From assembly GCA_016930475.1 (NCBI GenBank), contig JAFGGR010000028.1, forward strand, positions 1 through 11,208: DNA of 11,208 bases, read 5' to 3'. Numbering within the stretch: the stretch's first letter is position 1; each line of letters opens with the position of its first letter. This document shows positions 7,160 through 11,208 of this stretch, in pieces. Under the pieces are notes generated by a model, which was not told the DNA's origin, ran no database searches, and saw nothing but the letters and a program-made list of their open reading frames with translations. The DNA is from Clostridiales bacterium (GTDB lineage: Bacteria > Bacillota > Clostridia > Saccharofermentanales > Saccharofermentanaceae). Position numbers and translations under genes: made by a program.

Positions 7160-7606
7160 CTATTGCTCGCCCCAGCGGTATTTTCTGTTATATATGAGCG
7201 TATCCAGATCGCACGCAAGGCACAATCCGTTGTGACAGCAAATCACGCCGCCGCACTCCGGGCATTTCCACTTTTCCCCCTGCTCGAAAAGAAAAGCGTC
7301 GAGGCCGTTGTCGCGGATGCTTTCCAGATTTTCGATCATGCTCATGTGGTACTTGGTGCGATAGCGCTTATCGAGGCGTTTCAATCGCTTGCACGGAAAG
7401 TCATCGCACTCGAAACAGAAGCGCACGGCTCCGGCGGCGAGCTTTTCGCACGCATCGGCCATGTGGAGGCAATTCTTTCCCCTCGGAATACAGCCCGGGC
7501 AATAGGTCCGGTGAAATCCATGCTTGTTGAGATCCATTTGATTGTATTGATAGGCGACGCACAACCGGCAGTTCATTCCGCACGGTGCGATAAGTTCTTC
7601 TTGCAT
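7160..7606 (-). CDS. DUF3795-type cysteine-rich protein
   Basis: A 148-residue, probably cytoplasmic protein with 16 cysteines. The N-terminus ELIAPCGMNCRLC (C9, C13, C16) is the family-type opening, followed by CPGC (36-39), C46, C53, CFEC (64-67) and C72. The C-terminal part holds CPEC (115-118), CC (123-124), C129 and C132, which looks like a zinc-ribbon-type knuckle. The pattern suggests bound zinc or an Fe-S cluster; the family has no established function that I know of. The start at 7606 has GGAGGA upstream with good spacing; the frame stays open to 7654 but with no ribosome binding site there. It is a lone gene, convergent with tetR and divergent from the AT-rich island. Confidence 0.75.
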   Translation of the reverse strand: MQEELIAPCGMNCRLCVAYQYNQMDLNKHGFHRTYCPGCIPRGKNCLHMADACEKLAAGAVRFCFECDDFPCKRLKRLDKRYRTKYHMSMIENLESIRDNGLDAFLFEQGEKWKCPECGGVICCHNGLCLACDLDTLIYNRKYRWGEQ

Positions 7607-7640
7607 AGGGGTCCTCCGATCGCATCGACAGTGTATTCGT

Positions 7641-7688
7641 AATCCGTTTAGCATCTCGGTATTTCATTAAATGATATCATTACGGATT
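7641..7688. repeat. Nested palindromes upstream of the DUF3795 gene
   Basis: AATCCGT (7641-7647) faces ACGGATT (7682-7688). Between them are TCATTAAATGA (an 11-base palindrome) and AATGATATCATT (7670-7681, a perfect 12-base palindrome). They lie 35-82 bases upstream of the minus-strand start and 23 or more bases upstream of the plus-strand -35 box. They may be an operator for either gene; nothing identifies the binding protein. Confidence 0.45.
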
Positions 7689-7710
7689 TGAGGGTGCGCA
7701 ACAAATAATC

Positions 7711-7739
7711 TTGACATACCCCCCCCCGAAGGATAAAAT
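7711..7739 (+). promoter_or_regulatory. Promoter with a C9 tract in its spacer
   Basis: TTGACA (7711-7716) and TAAAAT (7734-7739) are 17 bases apart. Nine consecutive C bases (7719-7727) occupy the middle of the spacer. The present length gives ideal spacing, so gain or loss of a C would move it away from optimum. The leader to the ATG at 7829 is about 84 bases and contains a small stem AACCG/CGGTT (7796-7812) just before the ribosome binding site. Confidence 0.8.
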
Positions 7740-7828
7740 AAAAAATAGTAACATATATAGCATTCGGTAACTCATAGTTTCGAAGCGTCTATGATAACCG
7801 GTGTTCTCGGTTAGGAAGGAGTTTCAAA

Positions 7829-8536
7829 ATGAGATCAAGGAACATTGTAAGAAAAGTTTTGTCGCTCGCAATTGTTTTCGCTGTGTTAGTGTCAATTTCG
7901 ATACCCGTACAGGCGCATGAAAATACATCCCAAGCGAGGCAAAATGGGCAGGAGAATAGAGAAGCGATTAAGCTTCGAGTCGATGAAAAGAAACATGAAA
8001 ATGTCGTGCGTATGCTGGAGCGATACTTGTCAATATCAGAATCGGGAAATATTATACTAAATGCGCCTCAAAGCCTGAAAAGACGGATAGATGCAAAAAT
8101 GTTCAGCTCCTTTATTATAGGGTTAGAACAGACAAATCGAATGATTAATGAGGGGTACCTGGTCGCTAATGAAGACTTTTCAATCAGAGTTACAGACAAG
8201 TACCTAGAGAAATGCAGCAATGTATTGGCCGAGGGAAATACGGTGTGTCTCGAAGAAGGTGTTAAATTATCATCTTTCTCAGGTGTAAACAAGATTGTAT
8301 ACTATTGGTGGGGTTATAAGCTTTGGCTTTCTAATGCAAACTGCATCAAGATTGCCGGGGGGTATGGTGTTCTTGGCGCATTGGCATTATTTATTCCGGA
8401 TCCGGTCATATGCAAAATATTATGTGCAGCATGCTTGCTTTGCGCGAGCATTATTACCATTGCAAATTCGGAAGGAAGGGGCGTTATCGTCCGGTACACA
8501 ATTGGATTGGGAGTAACTGGAATTTGGTCCCAATAG
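7829..8536 (+). CDS. Secreted protein with Cys-rich hydrophobic C-terminus, possible bacteriocin precursor
   Basis: I do not recognise this 235-residue protein with certainty. It begins with a signal peptide: Arg/Lys-rich start, hydrophobic core at 10-26, likely cleavage after VQA (27-29). Residues 30-150 are charged and probably helical. The C-terminal part starts at a Trp/Tyr-rich patch (VYYWWGYKLWL, 157-167), then a Gly/Ala/Ile-rich hydrophobic segment (173-212) with C172, C195, C199, C202 and C205, then a Gly-rich end to IWSQ. C129 and C140 lie in the middle part. A signal peptide, a soluble middle and a hydrophobic Cys-containing C-terminal segment recall SdpC-like toxin precursors, but I see no direct sequence match. 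AAGGAG at 7816-7821 supports the start. A small membrane protein follows 63 bases downstream. Single lines here are about 40% GC against about 65% in the ATPase gene, suggesting transfer. Confidence 0.8.
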   Translation: MRSRNIVRKVLSLAIVFAVLVSISIPVQAHENTSQARQNGQENREAIKLRVDEKKHENVVRMLERYLSISESGNIILNAPQSLKRRIDAKMFSSFIIGLEQTNRMINEGYLVANEDFSIRVTDKYLEKCSNVLAEGNTVCLEEGVKLSSFSGVNKIVYYWWGYKLWLSNANCIKIAGGYGVLGALALFIPDPVICKILCAACLLCASIITIANSEGRGVIVRYTIGLGVTGIWSQ

Positions 8537-8599
8537 CCCAAAGCAGCCAAACCGTATAATAGAACCATAAGGCGAATAAACAACAAGGAGGATATTCTA

Positions 8600-8776
8600 A
8601 TGCCACCTGTCTATGTAAACAGAGTATTCGCAATCGCAATGATTGTTATGGCGATCTTGGTCATTTTACCTTACGAGCGATTTAACGTATCGAAAAAAGG
8701 GATACTGGTGATCAAAATCATTTATGCGGTCGCAATACTGTCCATCAGCGTTTGGTTTTTGTTGCAATCATTCTGA
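8600..8776 (+). CDS. 58-residue two-helix membrane protein, possible immunity protein
   Basis: A small gene with a near-perfect ribosome binding site, AAGGAGG at 8585-8591, eight bases before the ATG. The product has two hydrophobic segments, about residues 9-24 (FAIAMIVMAILVILP) and 35-56 (ILVIKIIYAVAILSISVWFL), joined by a short charged loop (YERFNVSKK). It ends in TGA at 8774-8776. It follows the secreted protein gene after 63 bases with no clear terminator; a TATAAT at 8555-8560 lacks a matching -35. Size, two helices and position fit a bacteriocin immunity protein, or a helper in secretion. No family was recognised, so the role is inferred from context. Confidence 0.75.
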   Translation: MPPVYVNRVFAIAMIVMAILVILPYERFNVSKKGILVIKIIYAVAILSISVWFLLQSF

Positions 8777-8819
8777 TCGATCCGTCGGGAATCAAATCGC
8801 GCTCCCGATGCTCGTAAGG

Positions 8820-8840
8820 AATTCTCGCTTAAAGAATTTT
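8820..8840 (+). terminator. Weak terminator-like hairpin after the small membrane protein
   Basis: AATTCT (8820-8825) pairs with AGAATT (8833-8838) and the run ends TTTT (8837-8840). The stem is only six AT-rich pairs. A second stem, TCGGGA (8785-8790) with TCCCGA (8803-8808), lies just upstream. Either could end the island transcript; the stronger hairpin at 8900-8928 may serve both strands instead. Confidence 0.25.
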
Positions 8841-8893
8841 CGATACCGCCTTTTCCGCGGGAGGGGTTTCCTTGATTCGAAATCGATCAACAC

Positions 8894-8934
8894 AAAAAAC
8901 GACCCCGGAAGTCTTCTTCCCGGGGTCGCTTTTG
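8894..8934 (-). terminator. Strong intrinsic terminator, probably bidirectional
   Basis: CGACCCCGG (8900-8908) pairs perfectly with CCGGGGTCG (8920-8928), extended inside by AAG/CTT. On the minus strand it is followed by six T (complement of 8894-8899), and on the plus strand by CTTTTG. It lies 44 bases after the stop of the DUF2680 gene and should end that transcript; it can also stop transcription coming from the island. Confidence 0.9.
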
Positions 8935-8972
8935 CTTATGTTCTTCTTGGTGTCGGGAGTCCGGGGATTTTG

Positions 8973-9464
8973 TTACCCTGCGTTGCAGGATCCGTCCCGG
9001 AGACCCATCCCGGTGCCGTTGCCGGCGCCTTTGCGTTGACCGCTACCCTGACCGTCACCTTTACCCGGACCACCTTGGCCGAAAAGGCCCGGGTTCTCAC
9101 GATTTTGCTGACCTGCTCCGGTGCCGTCACATTCTGCTTGACGCTCCCGGATCTGCTCTTGGATCGCGTCGGCTTCTTCCTGTGTGATCACGCCTTCTTC
9201 GACCTTTGCGGCCAAGGCATCCTCGCGCATCTCGATCATCGCCGCCTGAAATTCTTCTTGAACTCCGGCCACGATGGCGATCGCGCCGTAGGTCAGTCCG
9301 GTCTCGGCGCGCTCTTCGCGAACATCCTCTTCCGTACGACCCGTAATCCTGGCAACCGCTTCGGCCGGCGTGTTATACGGAGATGCCGCCATAACGACGA
9401 CACTTGTCGCTCCGAGAGCCAGTACAACCATACCCACCACAATCGCTTTATGTAATTTTCTCAT
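8973..9464 (-). CDS. Secreted DUF2680-type protein
   Basis: A 163-residue exported protein. The signal peptide has a basic start (MRKLHK), a hydrophobic core and likely cleavage after MAA (25-27). The middle carries the family-like helical hairpin: YNTPAEAVARITGRTEEDV, then KVEEGVITQEEADAI and QAECDGTG. The C-terminal third (113-155) is a Gly/Gln/Asn-rich flexible region ending GMGLRDGSCNAG. Two cysteines (C112, C160) could form a disulfide. I recall this architecture from many Firmicutes proteins; the function is unknown, with an envelope role likely. GAGGTGA six bases upstream supports the start. It lies 133 bases downstream of the histidine kinase on the same strand and is followed by a strong terminator, so it may share or be controlled by that system. 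I see no convincing promoter in 9465-9597. Confidence 0.8.
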   Translation of the reverse strand: MRKLHKAIVVGMVVLALGATSVVVMAASPYNTPAEAVARITGRTEEDVREERAETGLTYGAIAIVAGVQEEFQAAMIEMREDALAAKVEEGVITQEEADAIQEQIRERQAECDGTGAGQQNRENPGLFGQGGPGKGDGQGSGQRKGAGNGTGMGLRDGSCNAG

Positions 9465-9597
9465 TTTTACTCACCTCTCTTTGTGTATTTCCTTTGCGGT
9501 AGGTTTAGATTAACAAGAATATTGGGCGAAACTGTGTTTTTTTCTGTTTGTTTTCGTGCCGGTGTGCACAGAACCGGAACCAATTACTTCCCTGCCG

Positions 9598-11055
9598 CTA
9601 CTCTGCCGGAGCATTCATGATCCCGGCCGACGCCGGCAGATCGAAAATGAATTCCGCGCCTTTTTCCGGGTGATTGCGCATGGTGAGGGCGATTTCGTGT
9701 CGGGTCGCGATTTGCTTCGCGATCGAAAGGCCCAGACCCGTGCCGGACTTGTTGCGTTCGTCCCGGCTCTTGTAGAAGCGGTCGAAGATGTAGGGAAGAT
9801 GTTCCGGCTCGATACCGGGACCGTAGTCGCGAATGATCACGCGAGTCTCCGAGACAGTGACGTCAACGCTTGCGTCGGAAGGGGAAAACTTGACCGCGTT
9901 ATCCAGGATGACCAGAAACATCTGACGAAGGCGCCCGTAGTCTCCGTGGATCAAAAGGCAGGGCTTTTGAAAATCGGTACGGATCCGTATGTTTCGCTCG
10001 CGCGCGAGTTGAGATGCGCTTTTGCTTGCATCGGTGATCACGTCGCATAGGTTGACCGGTTGCTTTTCAATTCGAAAATCGGCGTTCTGGAGGCGGGAGA
10101 GGTCGAGGAGATCCTCAACAAGACGTTGAAGGTACTTGGACTCGTCGAGCATCCGGAGGTGGTACTCATCGACCTTTTCGGGGTCCGTGACGACCTTGTC
10201 GCAGAGTGCCTCGAGCGAACCGCGAATAACGGTGACCGGAGTCTTGAGCTCGTGGGAGACGTTGGCGACAAAGTTGCGTCGCATCGTCTCAAGCCTTGCG
10301 CTTTCCGTATCTGCCTCGTCGAGGCGGAAGGCAAGCGAGTCGAGGACTTCGGACAGCTCGCCGATCTCGTCGTTTTGCCGGACGCCGCATTGCGCCGAAT
10401 AATCTCCGTCGGCAAGGCGTAAGGCCGTCTTCTTCATTTTCGAGAGCGGGCGGGTAAAAGAGCCGGAAAGGATCACCGACAGGATGAGCGCGACGATCAG
10501 GGCGAGCACGAGGCTTCCCAGGAGCATCCACGCGCCGCGGTTGACGGCCGCGGCGGTGCCCTCGACCGAGGAGTGGAGAAGGACCGCACCGAGCACGCTG
10601 CCGGATGGATCGGTGATCGGCGCGCCGACGGTGAGCGTCGGTGCGGACAATACGCCGCTAAAGTCTTCACTAAAGGCCGTTTCGCCCTCGAAAACCTCGT
10701 CGATCAGCTCGCCGGCATTTTCCGGAAGCTCGGTATAATTGTAGTGGCCGCTTGCCATTCCCTGCCCGCGGCTGATCGTAAGGAGCTCCATGTTCTCGTC
10801 GACGATCCAGACCTCCGCCTCGGCGACCTCGCCGGCAAAGCGAAGGTACGGGCCGAATTGATTCGAGCCGGCGCCGCTTTGGCCGGACAGCGATTCTGCC
10901 AGCGACTCGGCGTAACCGCGGAGCTTTTCGCGATGAACGGAAACGGTGTAGTTTCGAAAAAGCAGGAGGAAAACGGCGCCGACGACGATCGCGAAGACCA
11001 AGAGCGCCACGACAAAGTAGAGGCTCAGTTTGCGGGCAATTTTACTCTTCGGCAT
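9598..11055 (-). CDS. Membrane sensor histidine kinase (OmpR-partner class)
   Basis: A 485-residue two-component sensor. Order of parts: membrane helix 1 (11-33), extracytoplasmic sensor region (34-172), helix 2 (about 174-198), HAMP linker (199-250, with DEIGEL), HisKA with the phospho-acceptor H268 in VSHELKTP, and the ATPase domain with N box N386 (LDNAVKF), G1 box DYGPGI (410-415), F box FDRFYKS (424-430) and G2 box GTGLGLS (438-444). All catalytic motifs are intact. The start has GAGGTGA six bases upstream and overlaps the end of the response regulator by 14 bases, so the two are translationally coupled. The outer domain of about 140 residues shows a PDC/PAS-like beginning but I cannot name its signal. 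The class resembles PhoR/VanS-type kinases. Confidence 0.95.
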   Translation of the reverse strand: MPKSKIARKLSLYFVVALLVFAIVVGAVFLLLFRNYTVSVHREKLRGYAESLAESLSGQSGAGSNQFGPYLRFAGEVAEAEVWIVDENMELLTISRGQGMASGHYNYTELPENAGELIDEVFEGETAFSEDFSGVLSAPTLTVGAPITDPSGSVLGAVLLHSSVEGTAAAVNRGAWMLLGSLVLALIVALILSVILSGSFTRPLSKMKKTALRLADGDYSAQCGVRQNDEIGELSEVLDSLAFRLDEADTESARLETMRRNFVANVSHELKTPVTVIRGSLEALCDKVVTDPEKVDEYHLRMLDESKYLQRLVEDLLDLSRLQNADFRIEKQPVNLCDVITDASKSASQLARERNIRIRTDFQKPCLLIHGDYGRLRQMFLVILDNAVKFSPSDASVDVTVSETRVIIRDYGPGIEPEHLPYIFDRFYKSRDERNKSGTGLGLSIAKQIATRHEIALTMRNHPEKGAEFIFDLPASAGIMNAPAE

Positions 11056-11208
11056 CTTCGGTCACCTCAAATTTATAGCCGACGCCCCAGATGGTTTTGA
11101 TGCTCCACGAAGGGTGATCGTACTCATCGAGTTTGGCGCGCAATCGCTTGATGTGGCTGTCGACCGTCCGGTTGTCGCCGAAGTAGTCGTAGCCCCACAG
11201 CGTGTTCA
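11042..11208 (-). CDS. Response regulator, OmpR/PhoB type (3' end only)
   Basis: Only the last 54 codons are in the window; the gene continues beyond base 11208. They encode the C-terminal winged-helix DNA-binding domain: LWGYDYFGD, then the recognition helix RTVDSHIKRLRAKL, then the wing IKTIWGVGYKFE, all typical of the OmpR/PhoB family. The stop TAA (11044-11042) lies inside the kinase gene. It would be phosphorylated by the adjacent kinase and bind promoter DNA, possibly upstream of the DUF2680 gene, which is inference. Confidence 0.93.
   Translation of the reverse strand, partial: NTLWGYDYFGDNRTVDSHIKRLRAKLDEYDHPSWSIKTIWGVGYKFEVTEDAEE

Noticed and set aside
7829..8536. Direct assignment of the secreted protein to the SdpC family
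   Set aside because: Architecture is similar, but the C-terminal sequence and cysteine number do not match what I recall of SdpC, so only an analogy is claimed.
8724..9455. Plus-strand open frame of 243 codons opposite the DUF2680 gene
   Set aside because: It begins within the 58-residue membrane protein gene, runs through the strong terminator and is antisense to a well-supported secreted protein.
9545..9585. Inverted repeat CCGGT...ACCGG after the kinase gene as a terminator
   Set aside because: The stem is only five pairs and on the minus strand it is followed by A-rich, not T-rich, sequence.

Overview
The window looks like a chromosomal segment of a moderately GC-rich, low-Gram-positive bacterium, most likely a Clostridia-type Firmicute. 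The pointers are strong GGAGG-type ribosome binding sites, TTGACA/TATAAT promoters, an MMPL exporter paired with a secreted xxxLxxG-repeat protein, a DUF2680 secreted protein and a DUF3795 protein. No rRNA, tRNA, CRISPR array, transposase or phage gene was seen. The species cannot be named from the sequence alone.

Layout. (1) 1-2373, plus strand: a consensus promoter with an overlapping inverted repeat, an ArsR/SmtB/CadC-type metal sensor, a structured 104-base spacer and a P1B-type Zn/Cd/Pb efflux ATPase; this is a self-regulated metal-resistance operon. (2) 6352-2407, minus strand: a TTG-started MMPL/RND exporter translationally coupled (8-base overlap) to a secreted heptad-repeat protein. 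Divergent from it, at 6565-7140, is a TetR regulator; the shared region 6353-6564 carries promoters and inverted repeats. (3) 7606-7160, minus: a Cys-rich DUF3795 protein, convergent with tetR. (4) 7711-8776, plus: an AT-richer island with a consensus promoter whose spacer contains a C9 tract, a secreted 235-residue protein with a Cys-rich hydrophobic C-terminal part, and an unrecognised 58-residue two-helix membrane protein. (5) 11208-8894, minus: the 3' end of an OmpR-type response regulator, its histidine kinase (14-base overlap), a secreted DUF2680 protein and a strong hairpin terminator.

How the parts work together. The sensor should release its own promoter when Zn/Cd/Pb rises, giving the efflux ATPase. 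The TetR protein probably controls the divergent exporter. The two-component pair may respond to an envelope signal and may control the DUF2680 gene, but that is positional inference only. The least explained and most interesting part is the island at 7711-8776. Its architecture (secreted precursor with a hydrophobic Cys-rich C-terminus, then a tiny membrane protein) fits a bacteriocin-like toxin plus immunity protein, and its promoter has a feature compatible with slipped-strand phase variation. This is a hypothesis from architecture; no homology search was possible.
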